64,000 nucleotides of DNA, from NCBI GenBank assembly GCA_030844895.1, contig CM061233.1, forward strand, positions 57,251,468-57,315,467. Reading direction: 5' to 3'. Source of the DNA: Ambrosia x helenae (lineage: Eukaryota > Streptophyta > Magnoliopsida > Asterales > Asteraceae). Below are positions 9,177 through 21,655 of this stretch, piece after piece. The number at the start of each line of letters is the position of its first letter. Position 1 is the stretch's first letter. The position numbers and the translations under genes are program-made. Under the pieces are notes generated by a model that was not told the DNA's origin, did no database searches, and worked only from the letters and a program-made list of their open reading frames with translations.

Positions 9177-10720
9177 CCTTTTTCCACTTAATTTCTTTTT
9201 TTTTAAAACAAACCAATTATAATATATATTTTATACATTAAATCTTGTAAATTCATTTTTAATTATTAAAACCTTTTTATAAATTCTAAAAAAATTATTT
9301 TTATCAAATCTGATGTAAAAGTTTTATTTACAATTTTTAGTTTTCTGAAATTAATTTATTTAATATTTATAATAATTAAATCAATTTTATACTATTATAT
9401 TTATAAAAATCCATTAAAATATCAAAACAATTTTATAAATTTCCATAAAAATTATCCTGAGTTTGTACAATGATAAACTTTACTGAAATGATTTTTAATT
9501 CTGAAAATCATTTATTTTATATTTTTAATCAATTTTTGTTAGTTTTAATCATAATTAAATCATAATAAATTCAATTTTTATTATTTTTTTACCAAAATTT
9601 TATACAATTTATTTCTGAATATTTAGAACAGAAATATGATTTTTAAAATAAAAATTCTTTAATTATAGTATTTTTAAATATTAAAGTTAAATTTTGGCAA
9701 TTTCTAATAAATAGATTTAATAATCTATTTTAAAGAAAATAATTTTATAAAAATTATTTTTATACTTCAAACACATTATTGTAAACATCCTAAATTCAAA
9801 TTTCATAAAAAGACTTTCATTTATTTAATTACCAAATTTCCCTTTATTTATTTAAACATTTTATTATAAATTCAACAATTGGATATCCCCAAATCGAAAC
9901 CCTAGAATATACTTATAAACTAGATAGACTTAGACTTATTTGTTGCCTTATACATAGGGTAATACTTGGCAATCTATTGGGCTACACTTATACTATTCTT
10001 CAATACCTAATACTATACCAAGGTGAGTTTACGTAACCATGTTTATGCGATTCTTTATACTTGCAACATTTTAAGCAATTCAACATGCATGTCTAGTAGT
10101 AAACTTTATTGCCTCATGAATTAGTCAACAGTTTCAACGAGTTTCAACATTACATAATCATTAGCTATGGCCAAGCCGGCGATACTCAATAATAGATCTA
10201 TTGGATTGACAATCCCACCCGGATACGTGTACCTCCTACATAGGTAGCGTGGGTGATTGTTATCGTTCCAACATATTACTAAGGTGAACCGTAGATGACG
10301 GGATGGACCTAAACTAGTCGGAGGTTTGATTATGTCAACATATTATACTATTCTTGTAGACTTAAATTTTACGATAGACATACGAATTGCTAAACTTTTA
10401 TACTTAAACTATATGCTTAACATGGATTATGTATTCTCACCAACTTCTAGTTGACCCCCCCCCCCCATTTTTACAACTCAACAGGTAATAATGATACATG
10501 AAGAGTAGAGTGTTTTATGAAGACAATAAGGAGTCTATGCTTGCTTGATTCTTGTGTGATGTATTAGATTTCCACATTTAAAACTCTTATGTATTTCTAT
10601 TTTTGGATATTTGCAATTTAAATTTATTTCAATTAAAATTTGGATTACCATGTGCTACTGTATACTCATTCTTACGTGACACCTCGATGTTTCCGCCATC
10701 GGTTGGGGTGTTACAGATTG

Positions 10721-10733
10721 GTATCAGAGCCTT
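10721..10733 (+). promoter_or_regulatory. Primer-binding site (initiator tRNA-Met)
   Basis: TGGTATCAGAGCC starts three bases after the 5' LTR. It is complementary to the 3' end of plant initiator tRNA-Met, the usual minus-strand primer of chromoviruses. Confidence 0.93.
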
Positions 10734-11266
10734 GGTTATAGGGAATTAGGTTATTAGAAAATAATCTAGACTATAACCTTAGGGACTTAAACAGTACTTG
10801 CTTCTCTTACTTGTAACCCTAATTGCTTCCCTAATCCTATCCTTATCCTATACCTTATATAACCCTAAACCTACATGTGACTACTCTTATTCGTCTGCTG
10901 CAATCCTGATCCACCATTAGATTAATAGGACAAAATCCTCAGGTTTAACCTGAACCCCCTTGAGATCTCGTCGAAGTTCTAGATTTTAATAACGAACACG
11001 TGCAATCTGGAAGGGTGAACGCCTGTATTCTGAGTCTTTTGTCTAGGCTGGCATTGCGCATATATCCCAATCAGACGAGGGACCCGGATGCCTACCTGGG
11101 AATTCTCGGGATGAGTGTTCACTTATAGGCTAAAGCATGTCTTCATATGTTATTAAAATTTAGAATCTTTGATAAGTCAACGTTTTCGTTTATTCGTTTT
11201 AATTAATGAATAAATGATTACATTCCTTATATAATCTCATTCATTTCATTGTGTCTATTACAGATC

Positions 11267-12598
11267 ATGCCTCCACGTCGCAGCACTCGCAACAGCAATG
11301 GTGAGAACCACGAAGAAGGTGGTGAAAACCATAATCATGACCAAGGTCCTAGCCACAACAACAATGGTATCGATGCCCAACTGGCTGCGATCATTTCTCA
11401 ACAAATGGCGCAGCAAATCGCAACTCTGGTTCCCAATTTACTCGCTCAGGTCATCCAAATGAACGGCAACGGGAACGGTCACGGCAACGGGAACGGGAAC
11501 GGCAATGGTAATGGAAATGGACCCCCAGCCTGCACCCTTAAGCATTTCAATTCTTGTAACCCTCCAAAGTTTAGTGGTGAAGAAGGAGCTACAGGACTCC
11601 TCCAATGGTTCGAGGGTATTGAGAATACCTTCATCAACAGTGAATGCCCCGACAACTTCAAGGTTCGTTACGCCATGAGTGTTCTCCACAAACGAGCACT
11701 CACTTGGTGGAATGAAGAAAAGCGCACTCGTGGGGCCGAAGTTGCTCTTGCTATGACATGGGACCAAGTCAAGGAGGTCATGAAGGAAGAGTTTTGTCCT
11801 CGCAATGAGGTTAAGAAGCTTGAGGATGAGTTCCACACCCTAGCTCAAGATAGTGGGGAAAACCTTGCCTACAACACCCGCTTTCACGAGCTTAGCTTAT
11901 TGTTGCCTCACAAAGTTACTCCCCTGCCGGTAGCCATCGAGAAGTACATCGGTGGTCTGCCCATGCAAATCCAGGACACCGTTTGGGGAAGGAATCCTGC
12001 AACTTTGGAAGAGGCCAAGCGTCTAGCGGCCACTCTTACTGATAATCACGTGAAGAATGGTACTCTCTTCTGCAAGGGCACAAAGAAGACGGTTGCCAAA
12101 GACACTCCACAGCCTGCAATTGAAGTCAAGCCTGAGACCTCAAACAACAAAAAGCGCAAGGCTAGAAACTACATGGTTGCTGCTACTCCACCTACTACCC
12201 AAAACCCAGCCAAGAAGCCATATGGCGGGACTCACCCTCTTTGCAACACCTGTCAGTTCCATCATCTTCCTGGTAGACCGTGCCGCCAATGTAACAACTG
12301 TAAACGGTATGGACACTACACCAACGCCTGTCAAGCCCCTGCTGCCAAAACAACCAAAACAACCAAAACAACCCAGCCAGAAACAACCCAGCTCCCAACC
12401 AACAAAACAACAGGCCTACTCGTGGTCAATGCTACGAGTGTGGCAGCCCTGATCACTACATCAACAACTGCCCTAATCGTAACCAGAACCAAAACCGAAA
12501 CCAAAACCAAAACCAGAACCGCAACCAGAACCAAGGTGCTCGAGGTCGCGCCTACAATCTCAACGCTAACCAGGCTCGTGACAACAACGAAGTGGTGA
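11267..12598 (+). pseudogene. gag: gag of the Tekay-type element (frame-broken)
   Basis: The start is chosen at ATG 11267 (MPPRRSTRNSNG), just after a TTACAG, because the frame upstream has no ATG. Domains in order: a Gly/Asn run, the retrotransposon gag domain (SGEEGATGLLQWFEGIE ... ALTWWNEEKR ... WDQVKEVMKEEFCP) at about residues 90-270, a basic linker, and a CCHC zinc knuckle, CNNCKRYGHYTNAC (12290-12331). Between 12331 and 12430 the meaningful frame shifts. The second knuckle, CYECGSPDHYINNC (12430-12471), and the junction to protease are in another frame. The C-terminal residues of this ORF, a Thr/Lys-rich string, are therefore an out-of-frame tail. The break lies in an AAC/ACC-rich repeat, a likely place for slippage or a sequence error. 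Confidence 0.9.
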
Positions 12599-12945
12599 AT
12601 GGTACGTTCCTCATTAATAACCACTATGCATCCATATTATTTGATTCGGGAGCTGATAAGTCATTTGTGTCACTGAAGTTTGAACCTTTACTTAACTTAC
12701 CCCACACTAATCTAGAGGAACCTTTAGTGGTAGAGGTAGCTAACGGGAAGTCTATTTCGATCGACTCTATTATTCGTAACTGCTTGTTGAACCTCGACGA
12801 TCATACCTTCTCTATCGATCTCATCCCCATGCATCTTGGAAGTTTTGATGTTATAGTAGGCATGGACTGGTTGTCAACTCATCGTGCCGAAATTCTGTGC
12901 TTCGAGAAAGTCATACGCATTCCTCTCGAATCTGGTGAGATTTGA
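12430..12945 (+). pseudogene. Second zinc knuckle and aspartic protease (frame-broken)
   Basis: This frame starts within gag: the CCHC knuckle at 12430-12471, an Asn/Gln-Arg repeat, then the retropepsin with catalytic ILFDSGADKSFVS and the second conserved block VIVGMDWLS. It processes the Gag-Pol polyprotein. It ends at TGA 12943-12945 just before the RT frame. One base appears missing at about 12937-12942, because the following frame continues without overlap or spacer. Confidence 0.88.
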
Positions 12946-14512
12946 AGATCTATGGTGAGAAACCCTGTGGCGAGCTTAAGCTTATGTCTTGTACTACTGC
13001 CCAAAAGTACTTACGAAAGGGGTATACAGCCTTCTTAGCTAACGTGATAGAGAAGAAGGACAAAGGCAAAAGTATCCAAGACATTCCTATTATTCGAGAC
13101 TATCCTGAAGTCTTCCCAGAGGATTTACCTGGTTTGCCTCCTGCTCGACAAGTGGAATTTCGAATTGATCTTGTTCCTGGTGCTAATCCTGTCGCTAAAG
13201 CTCCTTATCGTCTTGCACCCTCTGAGATGCAAGAACTTGCCAGTCAATTACAGGAACTTTCTGATAAAGGGTTCATTCGCCCTAGTTCCTCTCCATGGGG
13301 AGCCCCTGTCTTGTTCGTTAAAAAGAAGGATGGTTCTCTTAGAATGTGTATTGACTACCGTGAACTCAACAAACTCACCATCAAGAATCGTTATCCACTG
13401 CCTAGGATTGACGATCTCTTCGATCAACTTCAAGGAGCAACCCACTTCTCGAAGATTGATCTCCGTTCTGGTTATCATCAGCTTAGAGTCCACGATGAAG
13501 ATATTCCCAAGACAGCTTTTCGCACACGTTATGGTCACTACGAATTCATGGTTATGCCTTTTGGATTGACCAATGCTCCCGCAGTATTTATGGATTTGAT
13601 GAATCGGGTTTGTAGACCCTATCTCGACAAATTCGTGATCGTTTTCATCGATGATATTTTGATTTACTCTAAATCAAAATCCGATCACGAGCAACATCTT
13701 CACTCCATCTTGGGTCTCCTAAAGAAAGAACAACTGTATGCCAAGTTCTCAAAATGTGAATTTTGGCTTAAGGAAGTTCAATTTTTGGGGCATGTCATTG
13801 ATATGAACGGGATTCATGTTGATCCCGCAAAGATCGAAGCTGTGAAAAATTGGAGTGTTCCTCAAACTCCAACTGAAGTCCGTTCTTTCCTTGGTTTGGC
13901 TGGTTATTATCGTCGATTCATCGCCAATTTCTCCAAGATCGTTGTTCCTCTCACTACCTTAACTCACAAGGGTAAACCCTATGAGTGGGGACCAAAGCAA
14001 GAGGAAGCATTTGAAACTCTTAAGCTGAAACTCTGTGAAGCTCCTATCTTGTCTCTACCTGATGGTAATGATGATTTCGTGGTCTACTGTGATGCATCGA
14101 ACCAAGGTCTTGGTTGTGTTCTCATGCAACGAGGAAAGGTTATTGCTTATGCGTCTCGACAACTCAAGACTCACGAAAAGAATTATACCACCCATGATCT
14201 TGAATTGGGCGCTGTTGTCTTTGCACTCAAGATTTGGAGACATTATCTTTATGGGACCAAATGTGTGGTGTTCACGGACCACAAAAGTCTCCAACATGTC
14301 TTCGACCAAAAGAATCTTAACATGAGGCAACGACGTTGGGTTGAATTACTTAACGACTATGATTGCGAAATTCGCTACCATCCTGGCAAGGCGAATGTTG
14401 TGGCTGACGCACTTAGTCGTAAAGAGCGTGTCAAACTCCAATGTGCGAGAGTTCGTACTGATCTTCAAGATCGCATTCTCCAGGCTCAACACACATCAGT
14501 CACCAAGGTAAC
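12942..14512 (+). pseudogene. pol: Reverse transcriptase and RNase H (Tekay type)
   Basis: RT blocks run in order: DKGFIRPSSSPWGAPVLFVK, RMCIDYRELNKLT, FSKIDLRSGYHQ, MPFGLTNAP and the catalytic VFIDDILIYS. RNase H follows with VYCDASNQGLG, THDLELGAVVFALK, TDHKSLQ and GKANVVADALSR. The two domains copy the RNA genome and remove the RNA strand. After about 14505 the ORF (nominal stop 14631-14633) runs out of frame, because one base is missing at about 14505-14512 relative to the integrase frame. Confidence 0.93.
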
Positions 14513-15925
14513 ATGTACGATGAAATGTCTTGTGGTGCTGAAACTCAACTTGAAACCAAACCTGATGGTCTTCTCTATTTTCTTAATCGACTGTGGATTC
14601 CCGACCGTGATGATCTTCGTACTTTTCTCATGAACGAGGCTCATAAGTCTCGTTATTCTATTCATCCTGGAGCTGACAAGATGTACCAAGATCTTCGTTA
14701 TTCTTATTGGTGGCCTGGTATGAAGAAAGACATTGCTCTTTTCGTTGCAAAATGCCTCACTTGTTCCAAGGTCAAGGCTGAACATCAACGACCATCTGGT
14801 ATGCTTGAACAACCAGAGATTCCTGTATGGAAATGGGAGAGCATAGCTATGGACTTCATCACCAAACTCCCTCGTACACCCAAAGGTTTTGACAGTATTT
14901 GGGTAATCGTCGATCGTTTGACCAAGTCAGCCCACTTCTTACCTATTCGTGAGAAGTATTCTGTGGAAAGGTTGGCAAAGATGTACGTAAGTGAAATCGT
15001 ATGTCGTCATGGTATACCCTTGGACATTATCTCTGATCGCGATGGTCGTTTCACCTCTCACTTTTGGGATTCTCTACAAGATGCTTTGGGTACCAAGTTG
15101 AACCTGAGTACTGCTTATCACCCTCAAACAGATGGTCAGACTGAACGGACCATCCAGACACTTGAGGATATGCTCAGGGCATGTATCATCGATTTTGGTG
15201 GCGCATGGGATTCTCATCTTCCTTTGGTTGAGTTTTCATACAACAACAGTTATCACGCCAGCATTAACATGGCTCCTTTCGAGGCACTCTATGGTCGGAA
15301 ATGTCGTTCACCTGTCTGTTGGACTGAGGTTGGTGAAGCTCGTATCACTGGACCCGAACTAATCCAGGAAACCACAGACAAAATTCAACTCATTCAGGAT
15401 AATCTTCTCAAGGCTAGAAGTCGTCAGAAGAGTTATGCTGATAAACGTCGTAAACCCTTGGAATTTCAAGTTGGGGACCTTGTACTACTTAAGGTATCCC
15501 CTTGGAAAGGAGTAATTCGTTTCGGTAGAAAGGGAAAACTAGCTCCTCGATACGTAGGCCCCTTCAAAATTCTTGACAGAGTTGGAAAAGTGGCTTACAA
15601 ACTTGATCTTCCACCTGAGCTAAGCAATGTTCACCCGACCTTCCATGTTTCGAATCTCAAGAAATGCTTAGCAGATGAGAACCTTCATGTTCCTCTTGAG
15701 GATGTGCAAATTGATGAAAGCATGCACATTATCGAGACACCCGTCGAGATTGTTGATACTGGAGTCAAGAAACTCAAGCGCAGTCGCATCCCGATCGTTA
15801 AGGATCGTTGGGAATCTAAACTAGGTCCAGAGTTCACTTGGGAACGTAAAGACCAGATGAAGTCGAAGTATCCACATCTTTTTCCACCAGACTCTCCAAC
15901 TCCAACTTCGGGACGAAGTTCCTAA
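14513..15925 (+). pseudogene. Integrase with GPY/F module and chromodomain-like tail
   Basis: The HHCC zinc-binding region (HKSRYSIH ... CLTC) precedes the catalytic core with Asp in AMDFIT, Asp in SDRDGRFTS and Glu in GQTERTIQTLE. A GPY/F module (PRYVGPFKIL) follows. The C-terminus (VEIVDTGVKKLKRSRIP ... WESKLGPEFTWERKDQM) has the spacing of a chromodomain, which in this lineage targets insertion to heterochromatin. All catalytic residues look intact. The frame is cut off from RT by the upstream one-base loss, so it is part of a broken pol. Confidence 0.92.
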
Positions 15926-15928
15926 AAG

Positions 15929-15938
15929 TAGGGGAGAC
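15929..15938 (+). promoter_or_regulatory. Polypurine tract of the Tekay-type element
   Basis: A purine stretch, GTAGGGGAGAC, lies directly before the 3' LTR start at 15939 and serves as the plus-strand primer site. Confidence 0.8.
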
Positions 15939-16052
15939 TGTAACATTGCGCATTTTAAACTTGTACGTTACACTATCATAATTAATAAAACGTCAAGTTT
16001 CGTTATTCTCGTGTGTAATAATTATTTTGTCGCATATTTGAAACCCTAATAC

Positions 16053-16084
<32 letters not shown>

Positions 16085-16119
16085 GTGGAAGTGTGAGATA
16101 AATACAAAAAAATAAAACT

Positions 16120-16191
16120 GCTTGGGCCGGGAATCGAACCCGCGCCCAAGCCGGCCCAAACACATCAACGAGTTAACCAGCTGGGCTGGCC
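16120..16191 (-). repeat. tRNA-like module in 3' LTR (minus strand)
   Basis: Second copy of the 8425-8496 module, differing at one visible position; the B-box is unchanged. Confidence 0.7.
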
Positions 16192-16798
16192 TTCACACTT
16201 GATTAAACCTAGACGCGTATTAATTATATACTTGGTTTCAAACCTTCACAGTTGACTAGTGAAGTCAACTGTGGGACGCGTATGCATAATCAATCAAAAT
16301 TAACTCGTGATTGATCCAAATTTGGCAAACATACTTGATTATCGGCCTTGTCTGACTTTTATACACGACGATTATTGATCAATTGTTACTCAATTAACCC
16401 TTTTATACGCGTATGACAATCAATTCTTGGTCAACCTTGCCAATTCATCAATCCAATTATCCACTATATAAATTGATCCTCTGCGAAGCATTACAACTCG
16501 CCAATAATCTTCTCTCAACCACCAATCTTCTTCATTTCACTCTGTTTATCATTTCAAGATCATCGTTTGACTTTTTGATTAACCATTCAATCGAGCACGA
16601 AACAACATTGTAAGTCTAACTTTTTCTGTGGGTTATGATCATCGGCGATCACTCATCAATAGCCCCATGATTAATTGGGCTATTGATGAGTGAATCAAAC
16701 TATTGCTGAAACTAGGGTTCGTGGCTTTTTGATTTGGGGATGAAACTGTTTTCACATCGCGTATATATTTTTTAAAAACAGAGATAAATCACAACCAC

Positions 16799-16871
16799 AG
16801 GCCTAGGCCAAGTGGTTGTGACTGATGCTTGTAACCATAACCACCCGGGTTCGAGTCCCGGCTTGGGCGCC
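16799..16871 (+). repeat. tRNA-like module in 3' LTR (plus strand)
   Basis: Second copy of the 9104-9176 module, identical by eye, with A- and B-box-like blocks retained. Confidence 0.7.
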
Positions 16872-18426
16872 CCTTTTTCCACTTAATTTCTTTTTTTTTT
16901 TAAAACAAACCAATTATAAATATATTTTATACATTAAATCTTGCAAATTCATTTTTAATTATTAAAACCTTTTTATAAATTCTAAAAAAATTATTTTTAT
17001 CAAATCTGATGTAAAAGTTTTATTTACAATTTTTAGTTTTCTGAAATTAATTTATTTAATATTTATAATAATTAAATCAATTTTATACTATTATATTTAT
17101 AAAAATCCATTAAAATATCAAAAAAAATTTATAAATTTCCACAAAAATTATCCTGAGTTTGTACAATGATAAACTTTACTGAAATGATTTTTAATTCTGA
17201 AAATCATTTATTTTATATTTTTAATCAATTTTTGTTAGTTTTAATCATAATTAAATCATAATAAATTCAATTTTTATTATTTTTGTACCAAAGTTTTATA
17301 CAATTTATTTCTGAATATTTAGAACAGAAATATGATTTTTAAAATAAAAATTCTTTAATTATATTATTTTTAAATATTAAAGTTAAATTTTGGCAATTTC
17401 TAATAAATAGATTTAATAATCTATTTTAAAGAAAATAATTTTATAAAAATTATTTTTATACTTCAAACACATTATTGTAAACATCCTAAATTCAAATTTC
17501 ATAAAAAAGACTTTCATTTATTTAATTACCAAATTTCCCTTTATTTATTTAAACATTTTATTATAAATTCAACAACTGGATATCCCCAAATCGAAACCCT
17601 AGAATATACTTATAAACTAGATAGACTTAGACTTATTTGTTGCCTTATACATAGGGTAATACTTGGCAATCTATTGGGCTACACTTATACTATTCCTCAA
17701 TACCTAATACTATACCAAGGTGAGTTTACGTAACCATGTTTATGCGATTCTTTATACTTGCAACATTTTAAGCAATTCAACATGCATGTCTAGTAGTAAA
17801 CTTTATTGCCTCATGAATTAGTCAACAGTTTCAACGAGTTTCAACGAGTTTCAACATTACATAATCATTAGCTATGGCCAAGCCGGCGATACTCAATAAT
17901 AGATCTATTGGATTGACAATCCCACCCGGATACGTGTACCTCCTACATAGGTAGCGTGTGTGATTGTTATCGTTCCAACATATTACTAAGGTGAACCGTA
18001 GATGACGGGATGGACCTAAACTAGTCGGAGGTTTGATTATGTCAACATATTATACTATTCTTGTAGACTTAAATTTTACGATAGACATACGAATTGCTAA
18101 ACTTTTATACTTAAACTATATGCTTAACATGGATTATGTATTCTCACCAACTTCTAGTTGACCCCCCCCCCCCAGTTTTACAACTCAACAGGTAATAATG
18201 ATGCATGAAGAGTAGAGTGTTTTATGAAGACAATAAGGAGTCTATGCTTGCTTGATTCTTGTGTGATGTATTAGATTTCCACATTTAAAACTCTTATGTA
18301 TTTCTATTTTTGGATTTTGCAATTTAAATTTATTTCAATTAAAATTTGGATTACCATGTGCTACTGTATACTCATTCTTACGTGACACCTCGATGTTTCC
18401 GCCATCGGTTGGGGTGTTACAACTAG

Positions 18427-18715
18427 AGTAAAGAATGATAAAGTGATTATAGCCAAATGATAGTTATACACCTTGTGTTGTTTCCTTTGTTGCACCATCG
18501 ACGTCATCATACGGAGATTTTGAAGGAACTTTCGTGTATACTTTTAGTGTTGCTCATTATTCAATCAACATAACATTTGAAGATTTGGATCAATTCAATC
18601 CAGATGATCTAGAAAAAATGGAGATCTTAAACAAATGGTTATGCTGACCATAGAATAAGGTGATCTATTAAAAGAAGTAGAAGGTGCTTCCAAGTTCATC
18701 AAGGGCTTTTAAAGC
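18427..18715 (+). pseudogene. Possible Copia gag relic
   Basis: One frame reads EDLDQFNPDDLEKMEI, resembling the linker before the zinc knuckle of some Copia Gag proteins, then hits stops. The relic is interrupted by the LINE insertion that follows. The flank after the LINE (about 21660-21850) may be its continuation, but I could not align it. Confidence 0.3.
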
Positions 18716-18719
18716 TAAG

Positions 18720-21655
18720 TTTTTTTTTTGAACAACCAGACGAGATCTTTTATTCATATCACCCAAAAGTTACACCAATACATTTCATCCCATGACCTTT
18801 CTAGCCCGAAGCTAACTTGGCCCAACAAAACCATCACACAAAAACAAAGTTACACAAGGACACACAGACATACATAGAAATCGATTACAAAGAAAAACCA
18901 CCCTTTATGCCTCCTGCTGAATTTCATTCGTTTTCGAAAGCCGAGAAATCGTACCAGCTTGCCATGTCCAGATCAGTACTGTTACATCTTTTAGACATCC
19001 ACCAAAAAGATTCTACCTTTATGTCTTCCAATAATCGCGGCGTATCAATGTCTGTGTTTTGGAACACCTCCTGATTACGACTCGTCCAAAGCTTCCATAT
19101 TGTCAATAATACAATGGCGTAAATAGCTTCTTTTTTCTTTCGAATTATGTCCAGCCCCGAGCATAACTCGATCAGTTGTGCTAACGTTGCTGCATCTCCC
19201 GGAAGACTCACCTTGACCCATTGACTTATGTTCCACCAAATCGCCCTTGCCCAGATACATTCAAGAAAAATGTGCTCCACCGTTTCGGGCTGCATAGCAC
19301 ACCTCTTGCACAATCCGTTTCCCACTTGAATACCTCTCCATGATAACGCTTCCGCAGTTGGTATACAATTATCCACCGCCCTCCAAACGAAACAGTTTAC
19401 CTTTGGAGTTACTATCCTACTCCATTCATACCTTTTCCGGCTATTCCCATTCGACGCAGCATAACTCAAAGCCCCTCTCACCAATCTGACCGAATAATCT
19501 TTCACAGCTGCAATATCTACCCATTTCCATTTGTCTTCTGCATCTTGCATCAGATGTTGTAACCGACCCCAACAGCCCCTGTAAAACCGCCAACTGCTGC
19601 AATTCGACTTCTGTAGCAGGCTGCCTTTTCCACTTCAGGTCCCATGACACTTCCCCATCCACACGCTTGAAACATTCTGATACTTTAGCTCTCTTTTTGC
19701 TGCAAATTAAAAATAAATCTGGGCACTTGTTCCTGATTCTATTCCCACAGCACCAATTCTCATCCCAAAATCCAATAGAGTCTCCTTTCCCAATTTCGCA
19801 TTTGAACCTTGTCTCTATTTCAACTCCCCTTTTATCGAACTCCTTCTTTAGAGACCCAATCGTTTCCCAAGTTCAAGTAATGGATTTTTTGCAAGGAACA
19901 AAACCATATCGACTACTACCCCCGTGTATTGCTTTTACGACTCTAGCCCATAATTGGTCCTTCCCGTTTTTATAATGCCACCACCATTTGGTAAGTAGTG
20001 CCATATTAAGATCTTCAATGCTTGCAACCCCCAAACCCCCAAACCTTTTAGGCTTAAGTATTTTATCCCACGCTACCCACTTGATTTTACTGTTAACCGA
20101 TGAGCTGCCCCATAAAAATTTCCTTCGCAGGCCTTCCAACACTTTGATCACACCCTTTGGCGCCTTGAAAAGTGAAAAATAGTAATTGGGTAAAGAACCC
20201 AACACCGATTTCACCAATACCAATCTTCCTGCGAAAGATAATGATCTCGCCTTCCATGATGATAGCTTAGATTGGAATTTATCTATTACTAATTTCCAAT
20301 TTTTTATACGTTTCATATTGTCGCCAACCGGGAGACCGAGATGAACAAAAGGCAGGTTTCCCCTTTTGCAATCCAGAATCGCAGCCATTGAATCCACAGC
20401 CTCATCCTCCACATTTACTCCATAAATCACACTTTTCATTAGGTTCACTTTTAAACCTGAAGCTAGTGAAAAACCACGCAGCAGGCGCTTTAAATTCTGC
20501 ACGTTTGTCTCCGACCACTCACCAATAAGTAAAGCATCATCTGCGTAAAAAAGATGTGATACCGTCGGACCATCTTTCGGAAGTTTCACACCCAAAAACA
20601 ACCCATTCTCTACCGCATTTGTCATTAATACATGAAGAGCCTCCATCACGATTGTAAATAGAAATGGCGAAAGTGAGTCGCCTTGTCTAAGGCCCCGCTT
20701 CATTTGAAACTCGGCAGTAGGTGCACCATTAATTAGAACCGACGCTTTCCGGTGACCAATAAACCCATCATCCAATTCTTCCATTTTGTGGGAAAACCCA
20801 TATGGTGCATTGTATTCAAAAGAAACTTCCAAGAGACGCAATCGTACACCTTCTCGAAATCCGCTTTGAAAAGTAGCGCTTCATATTTGACCTTTTTTGC
20901 CCACGACACCACTTCATTTGCTATTACTGGACCATCAAAGATATTCCTCCCCGCGATAAACGCCGATTGCTCGGATGAGATGATGCTACCAAGTACTTTT
21001 TTTAGCCTGTTCACCAATATTTTTGATATAATCTTACCAATTGCCCCGATCAATGAAATTGGCCTAAACTCCAAGAGTACCAGTGGGTCTTGTACCTTGG
21101 GTATCAAAGCAATAAAAGAAGAGTTGCAAGAGGTGTGTAAAGACCCGTGAGTGTGGAAATCATTCATTATCTCCGCCATTAACGGCTCTATTTTCCCCCA
21201 AAATTTCTTCACAAATCCAAAAGAGAAACCGTCCGGGCCCGGTGATTTTTAAATGGCTAAAAACAGCTGGGTTAAACTTTCGGCATCCACTCGAGAGAGT
21301 CTCATAAAACCAGCCCCGGACATTCGAGGTCTCACCAACATTGGTTCATCAAACTTATCTTTAAATGCTTCAAACGCCTTTGCTTTTATCACGTTCATAT
21401 CCGCACACCACGAACCATCAATAAATAATCCATCCACCTTATTCCTAATCTTTCTGCTGTTAATTAATAACCCCGTGGAAGAACGCGGAGTTTTCATCAC
21501 CCTTCATTACCCAGTCGATTTTAGATCTTTGCTTAAAATCTTTCTGACGTTCCAACCCCCATTTCCTTACCATAAGTTTTGCCTCTTTCAACACCAATAA
21601 TTCCCCATCGTCTAATGACTGTGTTTTTGACAAGTTCAAGGACGGCAACTGATAT
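18720..21655 (-). mobile_element. 5'-truncated L1-type LINE
   Basis: On the minus strand the element ends in a short poly(A), seen as the T run at 18720-18729. It keeps ORF2 from the endonuclease-RT linker (GDENSAFFHGVIN) through RT (FRPISLIGAIGKIISK, FKADFEKVYDCVSW, GLRQGDSLSPFLF, catalytic FYADDALLIG) to the zf-RVT tail (PKVNCFVWRAV ... CKRCAMQPETVEHIFLEC). The endonuclease and ORF1 are missing, typical of incomplete reverse transcription. A clean target duplication could not be set; AAGCTAAG on the left and AGCTAGAAG on the right are only suggestive. Confidence 0.9.
18924..21648 (-). pseudogene. LINE ORF2 remnant (RT and zf-RVT), multiply broken
   Basis: The coding pieces run 21648-21460, 21500-21249, 21212-20733, 20841-19873, 19662-19441 and 19550-18924. 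The frame changes three times, and in-frame stops lie at 21249-21251 and 19873-19875. The FYADD catalytic pair survives, but the copy cannot make a full protein. Its 62-residue first piece starts at the truncation point. Confidence 0.88.

Larger units (their letters stand above)
8209..10717 (+). repeat. 5' LTR of the Tekay-type element
   Basis: 2,509 bp, TG...CA. It holds a (TA)n tract at about 8323-8380, two divergent tRNA-like modules (8425-8496 minus, 9104-9176 plus), a TATA box at 8770-8777, a perfect hairpin at 8954-8998 and a C run at about 10456. The frame at 8263-8454 lies on the TA repeat and is not a gene. Confidence 0.96.
8209..18421 (+). mobile_element. Complete Ty3/gypsy chromovirus, Tekay/Del type (10,213 bp)
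   Basis: Two LTRs begin TGTAACATTG and end GTGTTACA. They bracket a tRNA-Met primer-binding site, gag, protease, RT-RNase H, integrase with a chromodomain-like tail, and a polypurine tract. The element is flanked by the 5-bp duplication ACTAG (8204-8208 and 18422-18426), which proves an intact insertion. Long (about 2.5 kb) LTRs, gag start MPPRRSTRN and the C-terminal chromodomain fit the Tekay/Del lineage. By eye the LTRs differ by about 20 substitutions plus length changes in simple repeats, so the insertion is young. Three single-base frame breaks in gag-pol make this copy non-autonomous as written. Confidence 0.95.
15939..18421 (+). repeat. 3' LTR of the Tekay-type element
   Basis: 2,483 bp, a near-identical copy of 8209-10717. 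It is shorter mainly through a contracted (TA)n tract. It also carries an extra copy of a 12-bp CAACGAGTTT block near 17835. The tRNA-like modules are at 16120-16191 (minus) and 16799-16871 (plus), the hairpin at 16649-16693. Confidence 0.96.

Noticed and set aside
11438..11836. Antisense frame across Tekay gag
   Set aside because: Shadow of gag codon usage; no domain and no conservation argument.
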